From Cylindrodendrum hubeiense (Eukaryota > Ascomycota > Sordariomycetes > Hypocreales > Nectriaceae): DNA of 64,000 bases. The translations under genes were made by a program, and so were the position numbers. The notes beneath the pieces are model-generated. The model saw only the letters and a program-made list of their open reading frames with translations. It was not told the DNA's origin and did not search any database. Shown in pieces: positions 1-12,479 of this stretch. The DNA is taken from contig JAANBB010000053.1 of assembly GCA_014621425.1 (NCBI GenBank), positions 94,638 through 158,637 on the forward strand. Direction: 5' to 3'. Numbering within the stretch: the stretch's first letter is position 1; each line of letters begins with the position of its first letter.

Positions 1-2165
1 AATCGCCTACGCAGGCAGGCCATTCCTCGCGCAAGTACACCATCAGGAGCAACTTTGGCCAATCGAGACAGCCTCGCAGCCGCAAAAACCGGCCGTGCGA
101 TGCGTGCCGGCGGCGCAAGACGGCCTGCGTCATCCCCGACAAACCCCCATGTGAGCTCGCGCATCTGCATCTGGGGGCTTCGCTTACCCCGGAATAGGTC
201 TCTTCTGCAGCGGCAGGGGATTGGTGTGCAGATCGTCCATTGCTGATGCGCCACCTGATCCTCACGTCACTACGTCAAAGGCGTCACCCCTCTCCAATGC
301 CCCCGAAAGTTCGGACGCTGTGCCGTCCCCCACCAGCACCGATCACCAGAGTGTGTACGACGGCTCTGCATCGACTCCGGTAGTCCATGATGGCCTTGTG
401 CGCCAGCAAGTCCCTGGAGATACAGAGGCAGTGGCATCATTCGCGCTGTCCCCTCGTGATCCGCCTGAGACAGCTGTCTACACTTTGGAAGACGTCGAAG
501 ACAGAACCTCGCACTGCCTGGGACTGGCCAGTGAACAAGATACTTACTTTCTAGACTCGTTCAGATCCTTGCTTCTAAGTGAGCAAGATGAGATCGATGC
601 CAACATCATACAGGTCTACGATGGTAGCTTGCAACCACATCAACACCCGGTTCATTTTCTTATGCTGCTCAACGGGTTCCCAGACCACACGGTTGACGCG
701 ATGAAGGGAGCGTCAGATGGGATCGAGAAAATCGTATGGCCTCACGGCCCAGCTTTGGTACGCTTGTACTTCAAATACGTTCATCCGGCCTATCCGGTCG
801 TCTCCAAGGTTCGGTTCCTCCGCCAATTCGCGACGGCCAAGCTGGTGATTCCAGCTTCACTTCGAGGCGCCGTATACGCATTGGCTTCCCCTTTCTGGCA
901 TCGCGACCCATCTCTCCGGGACCCTTGCCCTTTCCAACAGCATGAGCTTCTCGCACATTGCCACATAAGTCTCCGGCGAGAGCTCGAGGCTCCCAATCTG
1001 TGCAAGCTGCAGGCGTGTCTACTGCTCTTGCATATCACACCTCCGGATATCGACAGCGTTGAAACACCAACCACATGGGTCTTGGCGTCTCAGGCCACAG
1101 CATGTGCTCAAATGATTGGCCTCCATCAGGATCCTGGGCCGTGGAGCATAGCGGCCTGGGAGAAACGCCTACGGAAGAAACTGTGGTGGGCCTCGTACGC
1201 CATTGATTGTTGGTCCGCAGTGTGTCATGGCAACCCGCCGCATATTGGCTCCGACACCTTCGACACCGCGCCTCCAACCTTGGACGACCTTCGTTTTGAT
1301 GAAGATGTACCCGAAGACTTGCAATATTTAGTGGACCCTGAAAATGTTAGCTTTCGAATATCTGACGGTGCCCGTTTCTTGGAAATGGTTAACATTACTC
1401 GAAACTTGAGAACCGTTCTCGACTACAGCTTGTAGGTTGTCTATCTCGTTGGACAAAGAGATATACTGACCATTCTTTAGTCAAGTGAAGAGGAACATGA
1501 GCAGCGCAGAGTCTCGCACTCAACTTACCACATTACGAGAACGGCTAAAAGACTGGCCAAGTCTCATTCCGCAATGTTTGACAATTGATAAAGACACCCG
1601 TCACAATGGTAGGTTCCACAATAATTATCGCTCAACTTTATACTAACTCCAACAGGCCCACTTCATCTATCCTTCCATGCTGCCCAAGTTCTCTTGTATC
1701 GAGGTCTCATGTATCCAGCAACGAAAGAAGCAAAGGCTACTCCTGGTTCAAATTTACGGCAGTGGCTCAGCGCAGCACTTGCACAGTTCAAAGTGTTTAC
1801 CACCTTTATGGGCGACATCACTGAGGAGGAACTCACCGGTTTCTGGATCCGTCGTAAGTCAATGTCCAACTGCACTCGATCGGATGCTAACTCCTATAGA
1901 CGCGCGATCCCAGCTCATTCTGTGTGGCAACTTTCTCATATACCTATTTCTCCTGGCATCTGAACCCCACGACGTTGAAGCAGCTTATCAACTGTTGGAG
2001 AAGTTCCACCAGGCATTGCAGCGTCTAGGGGCTACCAAAGAAATACGTGCAAGATTACTTCTACGGCCTACCATGCTGCGGATAGATTCATTCTTCATCC
2101 AAGCCACTGAGCTCATAAAGAAGGGGCGCAGTGGAGTGGCAGAATCTCCCGCCGTTAGTTCGTAA
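1..2165 (+). CDS. Zn2Cys6 fungal-specific transcription factor, 5'-partial
   Basis: A nuclear sequence-specific regulator; target genes are unknown. My model is exons <1-150, 198-1431, 1481-1608, 1656-1853 and 1900-2165, giving about 657 visible residues; the start codon lies upstream of the window. The zinc cluster is split by the first intron (151-197, branch CTTAC): CDACRRRKTAC, seven residues and C before it, then LFCSGRGLVC after it. The spacing C-x2-C-x6-C-x7-C-x2-C-x6-C is canonical, which fixes the acceptor at 197 even though later AGs exist. The middle and C-terminal parts look like the fungal_trans regulatory domain, including LHLSFHAAQVLLYRG after the third intron. Introns 3 and 4 have clear TACTAAC or GCTAAC branch sites. 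It converges on the polyamine oxidase, with 298 bases between stop codons. Family call is firm; the pathway is not known. Confidence 0.9.
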
Positions 2166-2463
2166 TAAATATGCGTGCTTGAAGCAAACTCGTTCATAAT
2201 GCCGTGAATAAATCTGATAGACAATATGCACTGGGAGTAAGTAGAATTATGACAGAATAAGAGTGTTCTCGACTCAGACCAATTCAATTACGCAAACGCG
2301 GAGCTGACGCATGTGACCGGGTCTGATAAAGCATGGATTAATTTGGCTCAATAGAAGAGTGATGCAAATAGATAATTATCATTTTAGATCGATTACTTAG
2401 GTGATCTTGACCTGAAGCATTGTTGTCATTATATAATTCATATTTTCCTTGGCCTCCAGGCAC

Positions 2464-4086
2464 CTAATCATCCAGGTCAATCGTCCACCCGTTGGCGTCA
2501 TCATATTCATCCTTAAAGGTGTCGCCGTGAAGCACATCATATCTCGTCAACTCTCCCTCGCCATCAGCGAGAGCACCATCCGAGTTCAATATCTTGCCGA
2601 TGCGGTCGCCCATCTCCTTGCCTTCAAACCAAGCTCCCTGCAAGTAGCCGAAAAACTCGGCCGAGTTAGCCTCTCCCGCAAACCAGAGCCTGTGCACGTT
2701 GGCTCGGAGGTTCTGGTGCTTCTCGAGGGTCATGCCTGGGGGCCAGTTGCTGAACGATCCAAAAGTCGATCTGGATGTTTGATTAGTGTTTTGTTAGGGT
2801 ATGGATCGGGACTAGCCAACTTACTTATCTTGGCTCCATCGAGGATACAGGATTGATGTGGGTTCAGGCACAGTGATGTTGGGGAACATCGATCGGAGCA
2901 CCTCCATTATTTCGGTTTGTGTTTCTTCGTTAGTCTGCTTCTCAACCTGGTAGGCCTGTGTACCTGTCACGGTTCCAAACAGGATGTTCGATTCCGGAAC
3001 AAAACCGGTAGCGCTGAGAGACTGGAACATAGGGTAGTAGCCCCGCTCAGTGGGGTCGGCGTAGAGCATGTACTGGGTATCCCTAGGCCACCAAGTCTCG
3101 TTGAACTGCATGAAGATCTTGGTGTAGGTTCCCATCTGGAATTGCTCAATAGCCTCTCTCTTCCAGCGAGGCAGGGTCGGCTCAAACTTGACGACCTCAT
3201 TTTGGAGAACACCGACAGAGAAGGTGCAGATGGCGTATTCAGCCTCAATGCAGTCCCCATCCTCCAAGTGGACCGTAACTCCAGACGAGCCATACTTGAT
3301 TGCGGTAACGGGTGAATTGAGGAGGAGTCTTGGGTCGTTCTTCTTCAAGAACTCATTTGCCTCTCCAATGATGAGGGCATTGAATCCTCGCTGATCGATA
3401 ACGAGTTCGGTTGAGTCACTGAAGTGCTCGAAGACAGCCTTGTTGACATACATGTCGTAGAGGAAGCCGGATTGCTCTGGCAAGATAGCCATCTCAAAAT
3501 CCCAGCCCCACCACTCAGCTGCCTGGGCATGCATATCCTTCTTGGGCTTCCAGCCAGCCAGACTCAAACCGGCACGGACAGAGGTGTCTTGCAGGTTGTC
3601 GTCCTTGATGGAATCCGCATCCTTCATGGCGATTTCCCACGCGGCGTCAAATTCATCGACCAGGTCGGTAAAATTGTAGTAACCCGTCTCATCATAAGTC
3701 AGGAGCGAGTCGCCATCGGAGTATTTACTCTTGATTTTGTGCTTCTTGGCGAGTCTCCAGATAGGGTTCACATTTCCGGACTCGGACTCGAGACCTTCAA
3801 CCCAGTTGGCACCGAGTTCCACCGTGTACGGCTTGCCATTAGGTGCCTTCCCGAACTTGGTGTTTCGCATGCGACCGCCGATGTAGTCATTGCGGTCGAC
3901 AATCAGAAAGTCTGTGATTGAAGCGTTGTGCAGGGATTGAGCTGCCGTGATGCCCGCCACTCCAGCACCAAGGACGGCAACCTGGGTTTTGCGACAGGTC
4001 CGGCCTTCCTTGCGGATCACGGCGGCCTGTGACACGCCCAGGACGAGTCCAGAGGCGGCCAAGAGGGGTATGGATGGAAAGATCAT
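2464..4086 (-). CDS. Secreted FAD-dependent polyamine/amine oxidase
   Basis: Flavin amine oxidase family; such enzymes oxidise polyamines or other amines with release of hydrogen peroxide. Two exons, complement(2825-4086) and complement(2464-2770), joined over a GTAAGT...CAG intron, give 522 aa, normal for fungal polyamine oxidases. Residues 1-22 form a signal peptide with a hydrophobic core, so the product probably enters the secretory pathway. The Rossmann FAD-binding motif GAGVAG is at about residues 40-45, followed by the GGR-type segment IGGRM. The C-terminal exon carries LWFAGEANS and GYLQGAWFEG, the second FAD-contacting block, and the splice junction restores continuity (GSFSNWPPG). 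It converges with the upstream Zn2Cys6 gene, which could regulate it, but nothing in the sequence proves this. Substrate (spermine, spermidine or another amine) cannot be read from the sequence. Confidence 0.9.
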
Positions 4087-6285
4087 GGTGTAAGTAGAAG
4101 GCCGGAAACAGGCCAGTGACGACAGCGGGGACGGGCTGATGAGACAGACACTTCCAAAGACGACGACGGCCGAGGGGCCGGCTTAAGTATTCCATGGCTT
4201 TTGCGGTTGAAGCTCAGCTTACCCCATGTTCCCCATGTATCCGCCCGTGCCGTGCCGTGATAGCTACTGCAAACGACCTCAGCTGAGGACCGCATGTGGG
4301 AAAGTGTGACGGATACGGAGAATCAATATTGTTAATTGTGAGACCAATAGGCGCTGTATCACGAAAACCGGCTGGCTTGACTTGGTCCCATAGCCTATCA
4401 CGGCTTGCACTCGGGGGGATATTATGGGTCGAGCTTCCCGTCCTGCCCGCTAAGCCAGCCTAGACCAGCCGAGACCTCCAGCCAACACCACCAGCCTGCA
4501 CCGGTCTATGCCATGTCAAGTCAGCCAAGGCCAGCCAAGCGGTCACCAAGGTCGCCAAGTGGTCAATTGAGGCGGGATGTGTTGTCTAGCAGCAAGATCA
4601 GCGAGATCCGCAGAGGCCCAGGAGACGGGCTACCAGCCTCTTCAGAATCATGTTTTGTCTTAGGTGTGGCCTTGCAGCACCTTCTGAGGCTGCTGGTCCG
4701 CCCAGACCCAACCTGTGATCAATTCAATTGAGTCCCGGGCCTCATAGGGCTGACAGTCCCGAGTCAGGTCTTTGCAATTGCCTCCTCCTCGCTCTCGCAA
4801 GCTTACTTGAAAAGCATAAACGAGAAGCCGCTCAGGACTCACAATACGCCCGAGCCAGCTGCAAGCCACAAGCCATAAGCTAAGGAGCTCCCTGTCCCGA
4901 GACTAGCACCCGCGCCCCTTACAGCAGCTCACAGGAGCTAACAGCAGCTAACAGCCTATAGCTTCAGCCATATCACGCCCGCAACCAGAACAAAGTCAAA
5001 GCCAAAAAGACTAGGCCGCGCACAAAGCAGCCCAACCTTTGAGCCACCTAGTCACACCCAGCCACGCCCAGCCACCCACAGCCACCCGTCTGTCAATTGA
5101 ACGCGCATCTCAGTCAAGCCGATACAGATGTACATCCAGCTTTAAAGCATAGCAAGCTTCTGCAGTGCAAAGGTACCAGGTACTATTACCCCTCTTTCCT
5201 CCCGCTTGAGTGTCAATGCTCGATTCACCCGCTACACAGCGGTCCCATAATACGCTGTACCGCATACAGTCAACTGACCATCTGGTGGCTGGCCAGAGAG
5301 GTCAACTGCTTTCATTGATGCAAATACGCTTTTCGCTGCCAGGTCATAATGGAAATACTTACTTAAGCAGTCGTCCCAGCCACAATTCGTGCACAGGCTT
5401 GGTGGGCAATTACACACAGCGAGTCGGCGGAATGGTAACGGAGTGCTGAAGTTGATCAAGTACCCAAAGCCCCGGTATCGGCCAGTGGTATCATTCCGTT
5501 AAAGGGAAATAATACGCAAATACCAGCAAGACCAATTTGTATCTGGGCATCAAGCAGATCGGCCAACGTCGCAACTAGATCTATCTGACGTCTGTGTGAC
5601 GTTTGCCCGCATTGCCTTTGTTCGGCGAACCATCAACCGGCGGGAGCCGATGACACCACACTGTTATCCGAGCTACTGACCCACATGATTACGCCCAGCT
5701 CAGTCTCTGCTCCGAAATACTCACTACCGCTAGTGTTGATAGGTCAGCTTATGCGATCGGCCAACCTCAAGCAAGCTAAACCTTGATTCATGTGTAGCAA
5801 TGTCTTGTACCATCCACATCTTCTCGTGTTCGGTATCTTCTATCACGATTCACATGCCTAGCATTCAGCCGCATCGAAGATAATGTACTAGTCGCCGCCA
5901 CCGGTCACGATAGCTCAAACAGTGGCGATTAAAGGGCTCGGGGAAGCTGAGGTACCCAATCTAGATAAAGACCGCATCTCAAGCCACCTTGGTCTCATTA
6001 GATACCCCATCTAGTAGATCGGGGAAAGGTAGTGATACTATTGCCGATGTCTTCTTTAACCGTCTTACGGCATCCTCGGATCCAATCGGAGGTCCGTACG
6101 GACGGAGGTCCGGCCAGGTGCGATCCGGAAGACCAGGATCCCTAAGCCATTGAGCCCGGAATTCCAACCTAGAAACCAACAAAAAAACGCCTTTCTAATT
6201 TGCCTCAGATAATCTATGTGATCAGATTCCAGGGTACAGATTCAGGTGGGGGACAGAAAACATAGCACATAAAAACTCGGGCTAG
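4087..6285. other. Gene-free region with GCCAGC/CAGCTAAC-rich low complexity
   Basis: I find no supportable gene in these 2.2 kb. The first about 200 bases are the upstream region of the polyamine oxidase. At 4445-4560 and 4915-5095 the + strand is full of imperfect short GCCAGCC, CACCCAGCCACGCC and AGCAGCTAACAGC units, typical of decayed simple sequence. The remainder is about evenly composed, with short ORFs that lack protein-like composition. At about 6225-6262 a GGTACAG...GTGGGGGACAG stretch resembles the end of a mariner-class element, but I found no matching inverted copy on the other side of the transposase. Confidence 0.6.
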
Positions 6286-7376
6286 CTACCATCCGATCAT
6301 TTTCCCCTCTAATTCTATTACATCATTGAGCCTTTTTGGCATCATATCGATCCAGCGATTAATGGTCGGTATTGACAGTTCCTTCCAACCTTCCTCTGCT
6401 AGATCTTTGAGGGTGTTCTCATCCCAATGTGGGAACTGGCGGGTGTATTCCTTTGGAACCCTCCAGGCATTCTCAATAGGCGATAGATCCGGGCTTATTG
6501 GGCAGCAGTTAATGAAACGATCAAGACCGTATTTTTCCTTCCAGGCTTGTACAGTATTGGGTTGACTAGGCCCGTGGCCGCCATCATCATCTTCCTCAAG
6601 GATCAAGTACCGGCCTTCGTCAAGCCATTTCTTGACGTATGGTTCCAGGATCTCTTCGATGTACACCGACTGAGTCAACTTGCTGCTATTATTCATCGGG
6701 ACCTCGTACCAAACCAACGGGCTCTTGAAATCGCGACCAATTGCTGCCCAGCAATGGAGGCGTTTTTCATCCTTTGAAGCTGGCTGCTCATGCTCTTGCA
6801 GGCTAGACTTTTCAATCCGGGTCCCGGGCTTCCGTACAATATGCGCCTGATGTTCGTTTCCATAGCTAAAGTGGCTCTTATCAGAGAAGTATACGTCTGA
6901 CCAGTCTTCTGATTGTGGCCGTTCCTTTAGAGCAGCTATAGCCCATTGAAGCCGGCGGTCTGCATCAGCTCTAATTTTGAATCCAACCTCTTCTGCAAGG
7001 CTATCATATAAATCTCTTGAATGAGCAGCCTGTCGAATTGTGCGTTCTGAGATATCAGTGTCAATCCCAGCTTCTAAGATAGCTGCTGGCCGAGAGAGGC
7101 GTTTGGCTTTGAGTCCATCGTCCTCATGCATTTCTTCTAATGAATCGAGGTCCGTTTCTGAAAGCAGTCTCTTGCGGCCGCGGGTTTCTGGAACACTAGG
7201 CTGATTGTGACGCGCACGATCAGTTGCAGCACCTAGGATCTGATAGCTGGATCGTCTTGAGACTCAAAGTGATTGAACAGGTCGGTCTTTTGGAAGGGAA
7301 TGCCTTTAGCCGTAAGGAACTCAAAGGCCCCTTTGAGCCGGGCCTTCTTGGGGGTCTCATGCTGTGTGCCGGTCAT
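6286..7376 (-). pseudogene. Tc1/mariner-type DDE transposase with a single-base frameshift
   Basis: A cut-and-paste DNA transposase, inactivated. The N-terminal part begins at the ATG at 7374-7376 and reads through a basic helix-turn-helix-like region containing KGAFEFLTAKGIPFQKTDLF. Near 7265-7270 the frame is lost: the expected continuation of the HTH (SRRSSYQIL, then a TDRARHN segment and an ETRGRKRL motif) is in the next frame, as if one base were missing after the Phe-Glu codons. The catalytic part then runs uninterrupted to 6286, with candidate catalytic Asp in DVYFSDKSHF and EEDDDGGHG and the hallmark DLSPIENAW block near the C-terminus. No clear terminal inverted repeats were found, so the element is probably also missing an end. 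Family call is secure; the exact subfamily is not. Confidence 0.85.
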
Positions 7377-7743
7377 CTTGGATGAGTGTGTCAGATGGAA
7401 GTTTGATGTGGAGCTGGCACCTGAGATTATAAGGATGCATCTTCAATCGAAGACCCACTTTCCCTCAATCAATGATATCATGGCTACGTTGGCAGTGTCG
7501 ATTACCCCACACACTTCTCCCTTGGAGTGTCGTCACACTGCACCTACGTAAGTGACTTTGAACATCTGCAAAATCAACCTCGCCCAGTTCACGATGCAAC
7601 TCATTATGTGCGCACTCGTGAGATCCGAACAGCTCTTCAGCCAGGAACTCAATGGGTATGGTGACAACAGTTTTATCCACATTGATGACAGATGCGAGCA
7701 GCCAATCAATAACACATACCAGCCGAACGCTGGTTCGGTTCGG

Positions 7744-8631
7744 TATCGCGGCCGCAACTTCGAATCAATGGTACTTCCACGCAGGCCCGTTGAGATAACA
7801 GCTCTGCCTCCAGAGCCGCTGTTGCTGTTCCAAGAATTTCTGCCTATTTCCTAAGTGGAAAGCTGGGTCAACTACACCAATAACTGGGCCAGTGACCGGC
7901 TCGAGCAGCATACAAATGGCAGCTCCAGATTAGAACCACAGTCACGGCTGTTGTCTTGGAAGCCGACCTCTATTGCAGAAATATATACCTGGCTTACAAT
8001 CTTGATGTACATAAAAATACATGAGGAACCACAGATCGAAGATTATTGGAAGATTCCTGGATTCGGGGAAATACGCCCTATTCATCCAGTAGTCAACTGG
8101 ATGCCTTATAATCGATTCCAGCTATTATCTTGGCATCTTCATATCTATGACTTTGCAACCATTGGTAAGGATCTTGACAAAAGCTCCTACAGCCACGCCT
8201 TTAGCCGGGTCAATGCATGGTCTGACCATATACAACACATTTCTACCGCTTTCTACAACCCAGGCACATCTACCACTATAGATCGAGATGACTAAATGCA
8301 AGCGTATTGGTATCTTGACTCCCGTGTACGCAGAGGCGGCTGGAAGGCCTTAGCTTGGGAATTTCTGCTAGAAACTAGCATCATCAACAGCTTCATTTTA
8401 CAAAAAGGGGCCAGCCCCAATGGAAGCCCGAGAAATCACAAGGCGCTTGGCGACAACGCCTTATCAACGATCTTATTACAAAGTATGCATCTGACAGTCA
8501 TGCACGATAGAGGTTTCGAGCTTGAGAAGAACCCACGCCTCTTTCGCAGCACCAATGGGTCCGACACAAGAATGGCTCAGCTTGTCAAGCTTGTCAATGA
8601 ATACGGTTTGGAGAGAGACGGTGGTCGTTGA
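7744..8631 (+). pseudogene. piggyBac-type transposase relic (DDE_Tnp_1_7-like)
   Basis: A decayed fragment of a piggyBac-like transposase. In one frame the reading passes LLLFQEFLPIS, a stop at 7852-7854, VESWVNYTNNWAS, the conserved stretch SIAEIYTWLTILMYIKIHEEPQIEDYW and a PIHPVVNWMPYNRFQLLSWHLHIYD block, then PGTSTTIDRDD where the family normally has the first catalytic Asp region, a second stop at 8293-8295, and a poorly conserved tail to 8631. The two in-frame stops and loss of the C-terminal catalytic part make it non-functional. It sits just downstream of the Tc1/mariner relic on the opposite strand, so this is a small transposon graveyard. Assignment rests on remembered family motifs, not on a search. 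Confidence 0.75.
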
Positions 8632-9893
8632 AAGCAGTCAGTGGCAATACCGACTCAAAACTAAAGTATCCACGATACCGCTGCTAGCAGTGTAATGTAG
8701 CTCTATGTAGAGTCGGAAATCGTTGAGACTCCTACCATCATAGAAAATGGGTGGTTCCCCGTACCTTTAACTAGATTTACTTTAGTTGGCTAAGTCCACT
8801 TATCCGTCACCCAAATGTAGTCTCATAGTACCCAAAGGAGAATATGCCATGTTTGTATTTTCTGTAGTCTGGGGACATTATACACCATCTCGACTGTTCT
8901 TTCTACCTATGCTTCTCGCACTACATATGTCATCAAAGTTGCAATCCCCAAATCACATAGCAGAAAATAAAATCAGGTAAATCATTAGCGGAACAGGACC
9001 GTCGCAGTGTCCTAATTGAGTTCACAGCGAACAACTCATCTTCCAGTGATATCGCCAACCAATTGCCCAAACCAAATTCGCCGAGTAAGATATTCAGAGC
9101 GCCCGCTCTGTGACAAATTCCCCTCAACGGATTATATCACGAGCATATTACTCAATGTGGGACAGAGCAAAACATATACAGGTCGCGTTTGAGTGGAAAT
9201 ATGCCGTCAATAAGCAACATTGTGGATAAATTGCCCAAGCGACCTGAAGCCGAACAAGAGATTTCCGACTAATTCTTTGGCAATAAGGTGTCCTCGGCGA
9301 ATTGTATCTCAAGCAAACTCCATAAGGCATCCAGTGTTGAGGAAGATGTTCACTGTTCACATTTCTGCAGGTAGGCGGAAGGTTAGGCCCGAAAAAAGAG
9401 ATACAATCCAGTTAATCTAGAAAAGAAAATATAAAATTAAGACGGAGATAGATTCCCATTAGTTTTCAACTGTGGGCTTTCACATTGCAGTTAGAAAAGC
9501 TTGGAGATTCTATTGAATCGAAATCTGATACGCCTTGCAAATTGAAAGAAATTATTGTAAAGATGGTACGATGTGCCAGGCGTTTTTCCTCGTCCTGCAG
9601 CCCAATCTATTTGTCTTACTTGATGCCCAATGCAACCCAGGAAAGTCGGATGGCCTCATTTTTCACCAAACGGGCTGTGGCAGTGTGCATGAAGCTGCGA
9701 ATCAACAGGATGCGGCACAGAAAAACAGTGTCAGCCGCCAGGCTATGCGGCGTCATTTCAACTCCTTTCAGTTGCACTTTGAGCACCGTATTTAATCTTA
9801 TTTCTTGCCCGTAGCCCATTCTGTATCTTGCTGTGCTTCTCATCACCCTTCTCGCTGATATGAAAATTATTACCCCTGCCCAAGACGACAGAA
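8632..9893. other. Gene-free spacer
   Basis: Nothing recognisable. ORFs are short, on both strands, with no domain-like composition. The last about 150 bases, with a CT-rich stretch and TATTTAATC near 9790, are the likely 5' region of the ankyrin gene that starts at 9894. Confidence 0.5.
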
Positions 9894-12479
9894 ATGGAGG
9901 TCCTCGGTGTCACAGCAAGTCTAGTCACGTTGCTGGGTTTAGCCTTGACGACAACAAAAACTCTTCATGATGTGCTATCAACAGTCAAAGATGGCCCCCT
10001 AGGCATACAGTCGCTTGCCAAGGAAGTTTTACAGCTGCGCCTGCTTCTGGGTCGTCTATTTGAGATGTCTACAGAAGATGCATCGCAAATGATGGAAATG
10101 GGAGACCAGGCAAGTCAGTGCGCCGCCGACCTCGCCGTATTTGAGTCAAGACTGAAACAACTGGCGCCATCCGGAGCGAATGGTCGAGTCGGCCGGTTCT
10201 GGAGGAGAGTTAAGACTTCAATTAGTGAAAATGAGTTAAGGCAGATGCGAGATATGATCAGTTTACATATTTCGATGTTCAATCTTCGACTTCATCTACT
10301 TCAGACAGCAAGAATTACGGCATCCATGACTCATATGTCTCAAATTCCCGACCTCGTCCAGCAGTTGAGGGATAGTGCTGCCGCTTCCGATCACTTCAGG
10401 GTCTTGCCGGGACATCAAACAATAATACACCCCACAACGGTGGTTGATGATGCCTTCTTGAATCTGACTGGGCCTCATACTGCAAAATTTGGGGGACTTC
10501 TTGGCAGATTGATTCAACTCATCGCAGGCAAGAATGGCGCTGTCGAATCCGAGGACGCATTTCAAATAATTCAACACCTGGAGATCCTTCTGGCATCTGT
10601 GCAACGGAACGAAAACAAGTACAATTACAGACTAGGAACTATAGCTCGAGAGGGGTCCAGTAAGCAAATGAGTGTCGGGAAGGAATTGAAGCTAGTCGCG
10701 AACATGATATCATCTGCTCCATTACTCAATATCAATCAAAATGGTAAGCTATATGTTTGCCCCAGAATTAAATGAAAGACGGAAACACTGACGTGTATTA
10801 GCCGCCTCGCTGGTTTCCGAAGCTATTCCACGAAACCCCGTTATGGTTCAAGATCGAAAGCGGAGAACTATCAGTCTGGATGACATGACTTTGACCATTT
10901 CAAGCGCGGAGCGCAAGAGGATATGCCACCGGCGTCATACTCAAAACAGCAGAGCGAATTTGAATCATAGTATATCAAGGGAGTTCTCCGCTGTGATCCG
11001 CTTCAGGTTGGTGGATTCACCATGCATGGTTGAGGTTTCTGTCAGCCAGGGTCCGTCACTTTCCGACGGCTTCCTATCTATACCGCCACGAATTTCCAAC
11101 ATTAACATCCTTCCAAGAGACTCTGCTGTGTTTCGACTTGCCTCACGTGGTAGCACGTTAGAATTGAAGGCCTTGGTTTCTCAAGGCGGAGCAAGCCTGC
11201 GTGATCACGATACGCGCGGGTGGTCTTTGCTGCATGTAAGTGGCACTGCAAGTAGAATATTTGAACGCATAAGGGCTCACATTGAATTTATTTTAATTGA
11301 TAGCATGCGTTGCCTTATCCTGCGTTATGCAGGTACTTGATCCAGTCCGGACTTGATGTAGACGAAATCACGCCTATCCATGAGAAATCTTTCGTCGACA
11401 GTTCAGCGTAGGTGACATGGATGTTCCCCGTAAAACGTGGTTATATATTAAAACGCGAATAGAACACCCTTGCACATGGCATACTTTGATGATCTCCACG
11501 AAACAGCCGAGGTTCTGTTAAAGGCCGGTGCCGATCCCACCATTGAACTTCCCTCTTGGCATAGTGTGCTGCATCTTGTACCATATCGTCAGACATTTTC
11601 TGTACGTTCTATAGTCAGCGTATTGGCCGAATGTCTTTTCCTTTCGCTAATTACTTTGGAAACAAGGCAAACATGATTTTGCGTCAAATTTTCACCAATA
11701 GCGCCTACTTTGGAGTCTCAACTACACGAGATACTAGGAAGAGCCGGAGCCAAGTTGGGACGTGGTGGGACGTGGACTGGAGCGCGTTTCTCAGTGCCTG
11801 TCTTCTCACAATGGCTCATGCTGACAGAGATCATTTGGAGTCACAGACGCATATTAAAAAACTTTCATTCCTACTCGATAGAGGTTGTAGCATTCATGAT
11901 AGAGCAAAAGATGGCTCCAACTGTTTGCACATCTTCTTTTCATCGAGACCATTTGTAGCACTGAAGTATAACTGGAAACAGGTGCTTGTTTATCTGATAA
12001 ATGAGGGAGCTGATTTATATGCGAAGGACAACCGGGGGTGGTCGGTCTCAAGTCTTGCATACGGAGAAGCATTTGACGAGGAATGCGCGCAGGAGCTGGG
12101 GTCATATTTTGGAGATCTCTGGGATGCCGTGCTGGATTGCTGCGGATATAACATCCAGGAATTCCGGATACACCATCCCAGACGGGCGAACTACTGCGGA
12201 AATTACAGTCGAGAGGACTTCGAGCTGCTTTGGAAGGGGTGTGAGCAGCGATGCCCCTACTGGGATGACATGCCATGGCCACAAGTCATTGCGGCGACAG
12301 AACTAGGTATATGGGATGAGGGCCTGGAGAAGCGATGCCGTTGTCCGTGGATTTCCGAGCATGGGATGACTCATCTGGACTGTGGCTCCAGAACATCTGA
12401 GAATTACGGCCACAGTGACAGCGATAGTGACAGCGACAGTGATGGTAACAGTGAGGATGGATCGGATTGCCATAAATAG
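9894..12479 (+). CDS. Ankyrin protein with STAND-type (PigL_N/HeLo-like) N-terminal region
   Basis: Probably a signalling or cell-fate protein of the fungal NLR-associated type; function unproven. Model: exons 9894-10743, 10802-11235, 11304-11407, 11463-11601 and 11667-12479 (779 aa). The N-terminus MEVLGVTASLVTLLGLAL and the helical stretch to about residue 250 resemble the N-terminal domains that precede NACHT/STAND proteins. No P-loop NTPase follows; instead, ankyrin-like units appear in exons 2 to 5 (GWSLLH; TPLHMAYFDD followed by LLKAGADP; LLDRGCSIHDRAKDGSNCLH; LINEGADLYAKDNRGWS). The C-terminal part is Cys- and Trp-rich (CEQRCPYWDD, KRCRCPWISEHG) and ends in a Ser-Asp repeat. Each junction keeps the ankyrin reading in frame. 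Same general architecture as the gene at 33111-35230. The final exon could hide one more intron. Confidence 0.75.
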
